A DNA stretch of 64,000 bases from the NCBI GenBank assembly GCA_963383645.1, contig OY726566.1, positions 95,819,321 to 95,883,320 on the forward strand, in the 5' to 3' direction. This DNA comes from Muscardinus avellanarius (lineage: Eukaryota > Chordata > Mammalia > Rodentia > Gliridae). Positions within the stretch are counted from its first letter, which is position 1. The number at the start of each line of letters is the position of its first letter. The notes beneath the pieces are model-generated. The model searched no databases. It was not told where the DNA came from and saw nothing but the letters and a program-made list of their open reading frames with translations. The position numbers and the translations under genes were made by a program. Shown here piece after piece: positions 47,051-58,615 of the stretch.

Positions 47051-48099
47051 TGACCTTATTATTTAGTTGGCATATTTTCAGTAGAAAAAATGAATTTCCC
47101 TGGGGGTGTTTTCAATATAGGAGTTTAAATTACTGCTGGGATGAGCAAATCATAGAATATAAAGAGGAGACTATAATATTTTTATGCCAAAGTTCTACAA
47201 TAGAATAATGATAGATATTTTGGTGTTTGGGTTGAAAATTGAGAACTACAAATACAGAAAGAAGAGAATGTTTTCAGAACTCTGAAAAGATTAAGGATTA
47301 CTAGATGATCTATTCATTTATGTAGGAGAGTAATGCACAGAGTGGCAGCCATTTGGGGCTATATAGGACACTGGAGGAAAAAATTCCTTCCTCTTTAGTG
47401 GAGAGGAGGGCAGAAAAACACTTGATCTAAGGAGAAGATAAGAAGTGGGTAGAAGTACCAAAAATGTCACTTTCACAAGGATAAAAGCACTCAATGAGCA
47501 GTAGAATGAACTCAGAGAAGCAGAGAAAGATAACTAGGGTTGGGAGATGGTTAAAAAGTGTGATCATAAACTCTGCGCCTACATTAAACTCTCGTAGTTG
47601 ACTCTTATTATATAACTGATCTAAACAGTTGGTCAGAATTTCTCTTATAGAGGAAACTTTCTTTGGTTGAAGTTTTACCTAAGTGTTCTTAGAAGTCATA
47701 CTGAGTCAGTGAAGAAGATGAGTGTCATAAAGGAAAGTTGTTTGCCTTTGAGGAAAGAAAGCTAAAGGAGTAGATAAGAGAAGAGGTGGAGTAGAGAGAC
47801 ATTATAAAATAATGTATACTGGATTCTATGTTGGAAAATGTGCAGTGGAAACCTTTGAAGACAGGCTGAAAATAAAACTCTTTGGTGGGAAGATATTTGA
47901 ATGTATTCCTGACTTATCAAAGGAAAGCACAATCTAAACCAAAATAGTGAGTTTGTATGCAAAGCATCTCAAAATCAGCCTCCTATGTTTTCTTGAAAGT
48001 AGGATGAACAACTTGATTGTTGTTCATACTGTCTTCTTTTTTTCTTCTTTTTTATGCTGAAACATTTCTTAATTAACTTGGAGATATTATTGCATAACT
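47051..48099. other. No recognised gene; purine-rich old repeat-like text
   Basis: Purine-rich sequence similar in style to 37.4-39.7 kb, but I cannot assign it. No exon is seen. Confidence 0.35.
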
Positions 48100-49131
48100 C
48101 TTTTAAAATTTTTTATTTTTATGTGAATCATATTAAAAATGGCATACATTCAGACTATGCTTGGTGCCCTCTCTTCCCACACTTCCCAATTCCTCCCTCC
48201 CAACAATGAGTGTCCAAGTGGATCCTGCTACATTCATACTTTTACACTTATTCAAATGTAGCTCCTCCTTAATCAACCTCAGCCTTCTTCCTCTTCTACC
48301 CTTTCATTCTAGCTTTGCTGAGCTTTCCCCTCCATTATCTGGAGACCCTTTGGCATCCTAACATTACCTAATTTTGGCATATTAGGGGAAAATATATATA
48401 TATAATGTTCCTTCTCTTTGTGTGATTGGCTGATCTCACTAAACACAATGTTCTCCAGGTCTTTCCATCTTGTGAATGGAATGACATGATTTTGTTCTTC
48501 ATTATAGCTGAGTAGAATTCCCTTGTGTGTATTCCCCATAATTTTGCAATCCATTCATCTGTTGATGGAGACCTACATTGGTTCCATATTTTGGCTATTG
48601 CAAATTGTGCTGCTATGAACATGGGTTTGCATATGTTACTGTATTTCTCTGATTTCAACCCCTTTGGAAAGATACCAAGGAGCGGTATAGCTAGATTATA
48701 AGGTGGATCCATTCTTGGTTTTTTAAGGAATCTCCACACTGATCTCCATAGTGGCTGAACTAGTTTTCACTCCCACCAACAGTGTAAAAGAGTTCCTCTT
48801 TCCTCATACTCACCAGCATTTTTTCTTATTTGATTTCTTTACATTTGCCATTCTGATTGGGCTTAGATGGAATCTCAGCATACTTCTGATATGCATCTCT
48901 CTGATGGCTAATGCTGTTGAACATCTTTTCATATATCTTTTGGCCATTTGTATCTCTTCTTCTGTGAAGTGTCTATTCAATTCAGTTGCCCATTTCTTGA
49001 TTGGGTTATTTGTTTTTCTAGTGTAGAGTCTTTTGAACTCTTTGTATATTCTGGATGTTAGCCTTCTATCAGAGTGGTGGCTGGTAAAGATCTCATATTC
49101 TGTAGGCTTTCTCTTTAGATTATTTTTTAAA

Positions 49132-49209
49132 AATATTGTTTATGTTTCAGTTTCTAGACTTTTCTTTTTTAATATTGTTTATGTTTTAGTGTCTAGACTT
49201 TTATTTTTA
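49132..49209. repeat. 39-bp tandem duplication next to a nested SINE
   Basis: Two 39-bp units each starting aatattgtttatgtt lie between L1 sequence and the SINE's tail. They probably expanded from the A-rich tail region of the SINE. Confidence 0.88.
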
Positions 49210-49212
49210 TGT

Positions 49213-49396
49213 GTGTGTGCTACTGGGGTTCCTGGAAGCCCTTCTACTTCCAGGCTACACTCCCAGACCTATTTTTTATATTTTTATTTGGAAACAGGGT
49301 CTCTTAAGCCAGTGAGGCTGCCTTTTAACTTGTGCGATTCTCCTGTCTCCGCCTCCCAAGTGCAGGGATTATAAGGATGTGCCACCACATACAGCT
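49213..49396 (-). mobile_element. Type A SINE nested in L1 ORF2
   Basis: Type A ID end (gttcctggaagcccttctac), linker and a somewhat eroded B1 head (gtgccaccacatacagct). L1 sequence resumes at 49397. Confidence 0.9.
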
Positions 49397-49837
49397 AGAT
49401 TCTTGATGGTTTCCTTTGATGAGCAAAACCTTTTTAGTTTGATGCCATCTCACTTGTTAATAACTTCCTGTGCTTTGGAGGTCTTGTTGAGAAAGTTACT
49501 GCCTGTGCCTATATGTTGGAGTTTGAGCTATTTCCTCCTTTAATAACTATATAGTCTCTGGTCTGATTTCCAGGTCTTTGATCCATCTTGAGTTGAATCC
49601 TGTGCATGGCAAGAGGTAAGGAGTTAGTTCCATATTTTTACAAATGGAGAGCCAGTTTCCCAGCACCATTTGTTGAAAAGGCTGTCTTACTTTTTTCTTT
49701 ACCAGCATATTAATTTGGCCCCTTTGTCAAAGATTAATTGACTATAAATATGTGACTTTGTTTCTGTAACTTCTATTCTGTTTCATTGGTCTGTGTGTCT
49801 TGTTTTTGTGTCAATACCATGCTGTTCTAATTAGTAG

Positions 49838-50440
49838 GGTTTGTTTTACAAATGTGGGTACACCCACATTTGGGCCATAAACATTTTTTTTTTTTTTTTT
49901 GGTGGTACTGGGGTTCCTGGAAACTCTTCTCTGGGCTACACTCCCAGACCTATTTTATATGTTTATTTGGAAACAGGGTCTCTTAAGCCAGCGAGGCTGG
50001 CTTCGAACCAGTACGATCCTCCTGTCTCCACCTCCCAAGCACGGGGATTACAAGCCTGTGCCACCACGCCCGGCTATTGGGCCATAAACATTTAATATCA
50101 TCATAACTTCTTGGTGGATTGTTCTTTTTAATAAAAGGAAGTGCCCTGCTTTCTCTTCTGATGTATTTTAGCTTAAAGTCTGTTTTGTTGAATATCAGCA
50201 TTGCTACTTTTGCCCGTTTTTGGTCTCCATTAGCATGATATATTTTTTTCTATCCTTTCACTTTTAGTTTATGAATGTCTTTGGCTATAAGGTGAGTTTC
50301 TTGCAAGCAGCATATATTTGCATTATGTTTTTTAATCCACATTGCCAGTCTATGTCTTTTGACTGGTGAGTTAAGTCCTTTGACATTCTGAGTTATTATT
50401 AAAATATGATTTTGTTTCCTGTCATTTTGTATTCTTTCTT
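49838..50440 (-). pseudogene. L1 ORF2 endonuclease fragment
   Basis: The minus frame at 50250-50483 carries the endonuclease start, with VKGLNSPVKRHRLAMWIKK and CCLQETHL (the QE motif holds a catalytic Glu). It continues, with frameshifts and after the nested SINE, to a YAPN-like region around 49845-49885, where the deletion begins. A 24-bp palindrome at 49849-49872 lies in this coding stretch. Stops and the lost RT make it inactive. Confidence 0.87.
49886..50076 (-). mobile_element. Type A SINE nested in L1 endonuclease region
   Basis: A T run, type A ID end, linker and intact B1 head (gtgccaccacgcccggct). The TSD tgggccataaacatt is perfect at 49871-49885 and 50078-50092, in L1 sequence. 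Confidence 0.96.
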
Positions 50441-50639
50441 TTGTTTGGCATAATATTATTTCTTCCTTATTTAAATACCCCACTGATCAACTTCATCTCT
50501 TTTCTGGTTCTGTGATTTGGTTCTTCTTTCTTCTTTATGGTTTATTACTTTAAGTATTTTCTCTAGTGTTGGCTTTGAATTCATGTATTTTTTTGAGATT
50601 CTGCTTATCTTAAAACATTTTTGTTTCTTCATCAATTTT

Positions 50640-51376
50640 GAATAATTAATCTGCTGGATATAGCATTTTTGTTTGAATTCTTTTTTCCAGGGTCTGAATC
50701 ATATCATTCCCTATATGACACCTGTTTTTTTTTTTTGTTATCACTGCTTTCAAAATTATTTCCTTGGCCTCTATGTTGGTCATTTTGATGATTACATGGC
50801 TGCTTTGATCTTGTCTTAACAGTGTTCTGTATGTCTCATGAATGTGTAAGTCCAGGTCTCTTTCCATATTTGGAAAATTCTCTGAAAATATTTCCTTGAA
50901 GAGATTATCAATACCCTTGATCTGTACCTCTATCCCTTCATCGGTGCTTTTTATCTGTGAGTTGGAACATTTCGTGTTGTCTCATAGTTGTTGGATGTTT
51001 AGGTTTTGTTGCTGTAATGCTTTCTGTACACTGTTGAATATGCTTTTGGTTTTGAATGAGCTATCTTCTAACAGTGATATTCTGTTTTTCATTTAATCTA
51101 ATCTTCCAGAATTGCTTTCTATTTCTCTTTATTTCATTTATTGACTCTTTCATTTCATTCCTGACCTCTTTCTGATTCTTTCTTAGTGTCTCTATTTCCT
51201 CTTCCATTTTCTGCACACTTGCTATGAGGTCTTTTATCATCTTGAAGATCAGGATTCAGAATTCTTCCTTTTGCCTTTCTTGTAGGTCAGTAGTCATGAT
51301 TTTCATTATTTCTTCACTATTCCTAGTTCTCATATTTTCAGGGTTCTCAGGCTTGTTTTTCTGATGTCTTGGCATC
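50640..51376 (-). pseudogene. L1 ORF1 remnant
   Basis: The probable start, ATG in aagatgccaagacatcag, lies near 51376. The N-terminal half is rich in Lys, Glu and Gln and is heptad-like, as expected for the ORF1 coiled coil (for example KMEEEIETLRKNQKEV). The C-terminal half carries SSHVIIKMTNIEAKE, matching the conserved RNA-binding C-terminal domain. Several in-frame stops show decay. ORF1 protein normally trimerises and coats L1 RNA. Confidence 0.85.
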
Positions 51377-51811
51377 TTGTCTCTTGTGGGTATTAGGTAT
51401 TCAATCTTAGTAGTAGGAATTTAGAGACATCATCAGGTAAGCAGTGCTTTTTTCAATGGTGAGTGTTGGGTAATGGGGGAAGAGCTGGGGTGATGGGTAT
51501 AGGAGTCAGGTAAAATAGAGGATATGATTAGGTTGAGTAGGAATTTATGTATAATAAGGTAGTATCTGGTTGAGAATGAGAAATGATTAACTGGTAGAAT
51601 TCTTGTAGTTAGTAGAGTAAGTATGGAGATATGAAATACGTTGAATATAAAACAATGAGATACACTAATAGAAAAAAAAAAGCATTGTGAGAGAAGAGAT
51701 AGGCTAGAGTGAGGAAGTTTGTAAAAGGAATGGGGGAAGGAGCAAAAAACACAAATAAAGTAACAAAACAAGTTACAAAAATATTATAAATCAAAGACAA
51801 AAAAACCAAGA

Positions 51812-51995
51812 GGCCGAGCATGGTGGCACATGCTTGTAATCCCCGTGCTTGGGAGGTGGAGACAGGAGGATCTCACAAGTTCGAAGCCAGCCTTGCTGGC
51901 TTAAGAGATTCTGTTTTCAAATAAAAAAGTATAGGAATAGGTCTGGGAGTGAAGCCAGGAGGTAGAAGGGTTTCCAGGAACCCCGGTACCACCAG

Positions 51996-52024
<29 letters not shown>
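51812..52024 (+). mobile_element. Type A SINE nested in L1 5' UTR
   Basis: Head ggccgagcatggtggcacat, type A linker, ID half ending in ccaggaaccccggtaccacc, and an A tail of about 30 bases. Confidence 0.94.
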
Positions 52025-52029
<5 letters not shown>

Positions 52030-53127
52030 AAAAAGAAAGGACAAAAATTAAAAAGAACTAGCAACAATGTAAGAGAAAAACAAAACAAACAAACAAAAAA
52101 CCCCCAAAAAGTCCTACTGATTTACATATAAAGGGCCAGGCCAGTAGAATATTTGTATGTCTATTCACTGTGGCAGAATTTGGAGAATATTGCAATGTCT
52201 CTCATTTGCTCTGTAACCTATTGTCAACTTTTGAACCCCTTTTCTGAGTCTTTGTGCCTTTCTCTCACCTCTGACAGCTTTGTGTTTAGGTGTCACGGTG
52301 TCAGGAGTCACTGTAAATGAGTTCTGTGTAAGTACAGGGTTTTTCCACCCTGTGCTCTGCTCGCCCTCAGGCCTCTGAACTCTCTGCCCAGTGCTCAGGC
52401 CGTCTGCTCTGCACCTGCGCTTCCCTACCCATACCGGCAGAGGGCATCCAGTGTAGTCTTGGACCAACCCCTGTGACCCTGTGCACCTTTCCAGTGTCTC
52501 TGGAGGTTTTAACTGGACTAGCTTACAGGGTCCCGTGGCTGCTTTAGGTGGTCTTCCTCTGAGTACTGAGTAAAGCAAGCAGTTACCTGGTTGTCCTGCT
52601 GTGGGTCTCTGGAGGTTTTGCTGCACTGTTGTGGGTGCTGCCTCCGGTGAGTGCACCGGCTTTTGGGCTTTTGGATCTTTTCCTACGTCCCTGAAGCATG
52701 GTGCTGGTCGCTTAAGATGTTGGAGTCTGTGACCAGTTTCAAGACCTTATATTATTATTATTATTTTATTCCTTGGGGCTGCCGTGCCAGCCAGAGCTGG
52801 GACTTGTGGTTTGAACCAGTGGCCCAAGTTGGCACCAGTGGCCAGGCTGCTTCCACAGCAGTTCAGTCGTGTGCCTGGGCTTTGTGCAGTGGATCTTATG
52901 GTTAAGAATACTGAATTCCTTCCGCAATGGTTCCTCGTTCTGTTTGGTTCATGAGCTTTGTTTAGTTTGTCAAGATGCTGCCTTCTTGGTAGTTGACCTT
53001 TGTTTCAGCTACTGAGATGTGCTGTGTCCCAAAGTCGCCATTTTGAATCTCTGTCCATACTATCTTCTTATGTAGATTTTGGGTACTGATAGATTCCATC
53101 TTCTTAACGAAAACTTTCTTTCGTACT
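52025..53127 (-). promoter_or_regulatory. L1 5' UTR with internal promoter region (inferred)
   Basis: GC-richer than its surroundings and upstream of ORF1 in the same element, so by position it is the L1 5' UTR, which in L1 elements holds the internal Pol II promoter. A 163-codon frame without stops runs in the sense direction at 52165-52656. It is not similar to ORF1 or ORF2. Whether it means anything is open. No promoter motif was verified. Confidence 0.6.
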
Positions 53128-53306
53128 TTCTTTCTTCCCATGAGCCCATGGATGTGCATTCTACCTCTGAACTATACCTCCAGACCTATTTAGTTTTTCT
53201 TTGGAAATAGGGTCCCATTAAGTGCTGAAGGTGATCTTGAACTTGTGATTCTCCTATCTCAGCCTCCCAAGTACTGGGGTTAAAGGTGTGTGCGGCATCT
53301 GGCTCA
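53128..53306 (-). mobile_element. B1-ID SINE, diverged
   Basis: ID half (cctctgaactatacctccag), linker (attaagtgctgaaggtgatc) and a weak B1 head. It abuts the L1 5' end. Confidence 0.82.
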
Positions 53307-54016
53307 TATTTGGATCATTTGAGTGTTTGAATAGCAACTGATATTTGGAATAATCTCCATGTTAACTTTGGTCTGTGTGGAAAAAGTTGTTAACTCATAA
53401 CCAAGCTCTTTTTTCTTAAAGTGGCAATAAAAATAAAAGTGTTATTAGAAATATGATTATATCAGACCAAATTTATTATTGGTTTTCTAAGATATTTCCT
53501 AAATGAAATACGGACTAGTTTTTAATAGTTTGAAACTATCAAACAACAACCAAAAAAATCAGAGATATGTTAAAATACTCCTCCTATCACAGTGGACTGA
53601 TATCCTTGGTCACAGAAAAAATGCACAAATGCCTATATATGACTGCTTGAATATATAAAATGTATTGTCATAATTCTTTCTCAGTATGGAAAATTCTATA
53701 TGGCTTATAGAGCTAATGAGTCCTTCTTTCTGAATTTTACTTGTCAAATTTAAAAAACAATAGGGCTGAATTTAACTCTCTTTAAGGACCATCTTTCTCC
53801 TAATATCTGTAAGTGTTTGATTCTGTGACTGAATATAGTGACCATGGTAAACTGTTATAAAACATTATAAGGTCGTTTTAATGCCTCCCAAAGATCTGAT
53901 GCTATTATTACAGTACTTTAAATCATTTGGTTTAGTTAGTTTAATCGTTTGTCAATTAAAGTAAATCAATTAGAAACCATGCATGAGTTTTAGCATTAAA
54001 GCAATGCAGATTAGAT
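53307..54016. other. No recognised feature
   Basis: AT-rich unassigned sequence. Confidence 0.4.
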
Positions 54017-54030
54017 CCAATCATTTTTCT

Positions 54031-54259
54031 TTCTTTTCTTCATTTTTTGGCACCAGGGATTGAATCCAGAGGCATTCTACCTCTCAGCTAAACCCGCTAA
54101 ACTCCCAACCCAGTTTTATTTCTTATTTGGAAACAGGGTGTCACTAAGTTTCAGAGGGCCTCACTAAGATGTTGATATGTTAAGGCTATCTTTGAACCTG
54201 TGATCCTCCTGTCTCACCTCCCATGTACTGGGATTACAAATGTGCACCACCATGCCCAG
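54031..54259 (-). mobile_element. Dimeric B1-ID SINE
   Basis: T-rich tail, ID half, linker and B1 head (tgcaccaccatgcccag) are present. The 14-bp TSD ccaatcatttttct is perfect at 54017-54030 and 54260-54273. Confidence 0.95.
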
Positions 54260-54360
54260 CCAATCATTTTTCTAGTTTATCCAAAAAGCATTATGTAGAA
54301 ATAGTTAATTATTAAAATAATATGATTTGGCTAAATTTGAAACATAAAATTCATTTTGAA

Positions 54361-54722
54361 GCCAGGTGTGGTGTCGCATGCTTGTAATCTTAGCATTCAG
54401 AAGGCTGAAACAAGAGGATCATGGTTCGAGGACAACCTCAGCTACTTAACGAGGCCCTTCGCAACTCAGTGAGACCCTGTTTCAAAAAAATAAAAATAAG
54501 CCGGGCGTGGTGGCGCACGCTTGTAATCCCTGCGCTTGGGAGGCAGAGACAGGAGGATCGCGCAGGTTTGAAGCCAGCCACGCTGGCTTATGAGGCCCTG
54601 TTTCCAAATATAAAATAGGTCTGGGAGTGTAGCCCGGAGGTAAAAGGGCTTCCAGGAACCCCAGTACCACCAATAAATAAATAAATGAATAAATAAATAA
54701 ATAAATATAAAGACTAAAAAAG
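54361..54722 (+). mobile_element. B1-B1-ID SINE trimer with a single TSD
   Basis: A type B B1 half (gccaggtgtggtgtcgcatg to gagaccctgtttca) ends in an A-rich linker without an ID half. It is followed at once by a complete type A dimer starting gccgggcgtggtggcgcacg and ending in an (AAAT)n tail. The only TSD seen, ttcattttgaa, lies outside both units: 54350-54360 and 54723-54733. Confidence 0.93.
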
Positions 54723-54738
54723 TTCATTTTGAAAAGAT

Positions 54739-54819
54739 AGTAATTTAATTTTAGTATAGCCCCATGAACTCTTTTAACAGTAATTTAATTTTAGTATAAC
54801 CCTGTGAACTCTTTTTAAC
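54739..54819. repeat. 40-bp tandem duplication
   Basis: Two units, each starting agtaatttaattttagtata, adjacent and about 90% identical. Confidence 0.92.
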
Positions 54820-55182
54820 AGCACAAATAAAACATTTGTTACCACTAGTCATGAGAAATGTTCTGCTTATCCAATTGTAAAAGCCTAAAAAGAACAACAG
54901 TTATTAATGCTAATTGAAACAGATACAGTGAGATCTCCTTGCTCAAGTATACAGTCGGAGAAGTACAAACTAGCAACCAGGTGCAGAATTATTTGAAAGA
55001 AAAATATAGTTAAACTATTTCTACTTTAATTAGTTTCAAGAGGATTTTGGGTAGAGTTTTAATATGAAAATCAAGAGAAGTAGAATCCTTCACACATATA
55101 TGTATAACACATTAGATATGTTTGTATAATATATTGTCCTCCTATCTACCCATATATCTAACACCTATCTAAGAGAATAGTA

Positions 55183-55400
55183 GCCGGGTGTGGTGGTGCA
55201 CGCTTGTAATTCCCGCGCTTGGGAGGCTGAGTAAGGAGGATCGCACAGGTTCAAAGCCAGCCTCAGCTACTTAGTGAGGCTCTCAGCAACTTAGTGAGAC
55301 CCTGTTTCCAAATAAAGTATAAAAAATAGGTCTGGGAGTATAGCCTGGAGGTAGAAGAGCCCCTGGGTTCCATCCCCAGTGCCACAAAATATAAAATACA
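55183..55400 (+). mobile_element. Dimeric B1-ID SINE
   Basis: Head gccgggtgtggtggtgcacg, linker and ID half ending tccatccccagtgccacaaa. The TSD agaatagta is perfect at 55174-55182 and 55401-55409. Confidence 0.95.
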
Positions 55401-55409
55401 AGAATAGTA

Positions 55410-56348
55410 ATTTTTCTAAGGAATAGAAAGACTTATTTCCCTACCAGTGTAATGCCTTTATATATTATGCTAGGAATCTAAGCAAAACGCCAGTCTTTTA
55501 AGATTCATAATCTTGAAAGACACAGAAAGAAGATATGACCCATCACGATAACTAACGTAGGAATTAAGAAAGAAGAGAGAATTCTTTTTGATACCTGGCC
55601 ATTGAGTGAGATTCGAAACATCAATTCCTCTAAGTTGAAGAATTTTTAGGTGACTTGTGAGGCTCCTATATATCCTGTTTCACTAGACAAAATGTTGTAT
55701 ATGTCCATATCTAAATAGGCGAGAGCAATCGATAATTAAAACCTGAGAATTAATTTCCCACATTTAAAATCTTGGATTTTTCCCCATTAAGTAATAAGAA
55801 GCTTCAGGGCTAGATGTGTAAGATATATAAGGTCTCATTGGGGAAGAGAATCCTCTTGATTATAAATCTGAAGGTCAGAATTATAAATAAATTATGGTAG
55901 ATCTTTCTCCCAACCTAACTTTAGCACAAGTTAAAAAATTCTGAACAAGACTTTCATTTTCAGGAGGTTAATGGACAATATAGTCAGAAGGATCCTTTTG
56001 CTGAAGTACAATGAGATCATTGGAAATTACTGCAAATATAATATTTAATGCATTATTAGACTTGCTGCAAAGTAAGAAAAATATCCAGGGGCAAAAATAA
56101 GGTGACAAAATAAATGCAATGAGCCAAAAACACATTAGAGAGAAGTAAGTTATAAGAGAAATCAAACCAGGAACGGTAATTGATGGCTGCATGAAAGCAA
56201 ACACCTACTGCAGTGGTATCTGGATATTTTGGCCCCTGGCAAAGTGAGAAAGCTAACTCTGAGCATCCTGCATTAAGCTTTACCAAAGGTGTTTCTAACT
56301 TATTTCTCTTTTATGAAGATTTGATGGATATTGGTTTCCTTATATGAT
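55410..56348. other. No recognised gene or repeat
   Basis: AT-rich. Minus frames of 76 and 78 codons at 55968-56286 lack domains. Confidence 0.4.
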
Positions 56349-56356
56349 AGTGATTT

Positions 56357-56357
<1 letters not shown>

Positions 56358-56421
<64 letters not shown>

Positions 56422-56618
56422 ATTCTTCTTTCTTTCTTTTGTGGTACTAGGTATTGAACATGGGGGCATTCTCCCTTTGAGCTACACTTCTACTCTTTTT
56501 ATTTTCTATTTTGAAATTGAATTTTGCCAAATTGCTGAGGCTGGCCTCAAATCTGCAATCTTCCTGTCTTAACCTCCAAAGTTCTGGGATTACGGGCATG
56601 TGCTACTTCAGCCAACTA
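56358..56618 (-). mobile_element. B1-ID SINE with (TTTC)n tail
   Basis: A clean (TTTC)n run at 56358-56440 is the former A tail. It leads into an ID half (tttgagctacacttctactc) and a B1 half. TSD agtgatttt at 56349-56357 and 56625-56633. Confidence 0.87.
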
Positions 56619-56746
56619 TGTAACAGTGATTTTTGATGCATAAAACAAACTATATAAAAATACCAAGAAAACCAATTACATGAAAATGGAGTTAACAATG
56701 TAATTTTTAAATTTGTGAATTTTAATAGCAGACCTGATAACTAACC

Positions 56747-56957
56747 TTTTTTTGTGTGTGTGGTACTGGGGATGAAATCCAGGGGCACTCTACCTTCAGC
56801 TACACTGCCAGTCCTATTTTTTATTTTTTATTTTGAAACAGGGTCTCACTGAGTTACAAAGTGCCTCCCTAAGAAGCTGAGGCTGTCCTTGAACCACAAT
56901 CCTCCTGTCTCTGCCTCCCAAGTGTTGGGATTACAAGTCTGAGCCCCCACACCCAGC
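56747..56957 (-). mobile_element. Dimeric B1-ID SINE, type B
   Basis: ID half (cttcagctacactgccagtc), linker and B1 head (gagcccccacacccagc) are present. Confidence 0.9.
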
Positions 56958-57142
56958 GAAAATGAATTTTTAAAATATATATAAATATAAATAATATTTA
57001 GAAATTTTTGCAACTATAGAAATATGATATGAAAGTATCTGTGGTTGTTTTTAGTGACACAGTAGTTTTGATTTTTTAGTTACTGAGATTGAAGATCTTT
57101 AAATGATCAAATTAAATATCTTATACTAACAGATTAAAAGAT

Positions 57143-57510
57143 AAACATACATGATTTTGCTATAATTTGAATCTGGAATGACCGCTAAAGGCCCAGGTGT
57201 TAAAGGCTTGGTTCCCTGTTCGGGACTATTTTCAGGTGGTGGGACCTTTAAGAGGTAGGACTATTGGAAGGTGTCTGGGCATTATGGGTGTGCACTCGCA
57301 GGTGATCCTGGGAATTTAGCTCCTTCTTTACTCTTGCTCTCTTGATTCCTAGCCCTGGCATGAGCAGTCTTCCTCCTCTATATCTCTCAGCCACTTAAGC
57401 TGCCTCAGCCCAGACCCACAAACAGTAAGTCAACTAACCACGAACTAAAACCTCCATATCTGTGAGCCCAAAGAAATATTTTTACTTTATAAATTCAATT
57501 GTCTCAAGTA
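57143..57510 (+). mobile_element. MaLR-type solo LTR
   Basis: Start atttgaatctggaatgaccg, middle 'ggtgggacctttaagaggta', end with gagcccaaagaaatattttt and 'caattgtctcaagtattt' in MaLR order. No internal sequence. Confidence 0.65.
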
Positions 57511-57519
57511 TTTTTCTCA

Positions 57520-58615
57520 AAAGTTGGTAAAGAAATTTGATAAAACCCAACATTAACCTATTTTTTATAAATTTATAAACTTTTATAAATTTATAATTTT
57601 TATAAATTTTTATAAATTTTTATAAATTTATAAATTTTATAAATTTAACACAAAATTTTTCTTAAAAGTTGGTAAAGAAATTTGATAAAACCCAACATTA
57701 ACCTATTTTTTATAAATATTTTCGACATATGAATAAAAGAAAAACTTCTTAACCTCCAGAAGGGTATCAATGAAAGTGTTTTTAAGATCCAGCATTATTA
57801 ATAAAAATTAAAGGCATTATCTGTAAAATTAGGAACAAGACAAGAATGACCAGAATACGACTTCTGTTTAACATTTTTTCTGTTTTAGTGTATTATAAAC
57901 TGATTAGTCAAATGGAAAAATGATAAAAGATATTAAAAAAATGATAAAGAGAATGATAAAGAGAATGATAAAGAGAAAAATGATAAAGAGATATTAAAAA
58001 AGTAGAAACATAAAATTGTCTTTCTTTGCAGAAAATGATTGCCTTGGTGGAAAAATTCAAACTGTACTAATACCTACTATTAGAATCATAATAGATTTTA
58101 GCAATATAGCTACACATAAGACATAAAAATTAATTGAATTTTTATGATCAGGGATAAAATTAAAATGATGATATTTACAATAGCACAAAGTAAAAGGTAC
58201 CTAGTAATAAGTCAAATCAAACACATAATCTTTATAAAAATTATAAAACCTTTTGAAAGATATTAAGAAAAAATTAAATTAATGCAATATAATATCACAA
58301 AGGCATCTATTATCTAAAAATTAAACTATAACTTTTGAAAACACTTGAAAAGTCATTTCTTAAAATTTGAGAAGAAAGAGGGCTAAGCCTTCATTGATGT
58401 GGGTACTTGTTTTAGATAATATGAAGATGTACCCTACAGTCGTAGTATTTAATGCAGTGATATTTCTGCTTGTTTGTCAATTTGACTCATGAGTAAAGAT
58501 CAAGAGCTCCAGGGAAAACATAATATTAAGTGAGATAAGCCAGAAACAGAAAAACATTTACTGTATATACTGTATATACACTATTATATATGAACGTTTC
58601 CAGAACATTGTTCTA
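57520..58615 (+). mobile_element. Old L1 ORF2 fragment with internal duplication
   Basis: Phrases such as aaatttgataaaacccaaca, ctgtaaaattaggaacaaga and attaagtgagataagccaga (58531) follow L1 ORF2 order on plus. A 62-bp segment (57511-57572) is repeated at 57656-57717 with one mismatch, with an AT-rich TAAATTTTTA array between. A GATAAAGAGAAT-type 12-mer array sits at about 57919-58000. No open frame survives. Confidence 0.6.

Larger units (their letters stand above)
48370..49837 (-). pseudogene. L1 ORF2 C-terminal remnant
   Basis: The minus-strand frame at 48368-48739 includes the ORF2 C-terminal motifs NLAIPLLGIFPKG and CRSPSTDEWIAKLW. Upstream text is broken by stops and by the SINE at 49213-49396. 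The cysteine-rich end of ORF2 normally aids RNA binding and target priming; here it is untranslatable as a whole. Confidence 0.88.
48100..53127 (-). mobile_element. Long L1 with 5' UTR and ORF1, RT region deleted
   Basis: Reading on minus from right to left: a GC-richer 5' UTR (about 53127-51377), ORF1 (about 51376-50640), the ORF2 start with endonuclease (about 50440-49838), a jump, then the ORF2 C-terminal region (about 49837-48370) and the 3' UTR. The jump joins endonuclease sequence directly to text encoding RTAWY just after the RT domain, so the reverse transcriptase is gone. Three SINEs are nested in it. Left and right borders are approximate, and I found no clear TSD. Confidence 0.87.

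Noticed and set aside
57511..57717. The 62-bp direct repeats as short LTRs or a TSD
   Set aside because: Both copies match internal L1 ORF2 sequence and nothing mobile lies between them, only an AT array.
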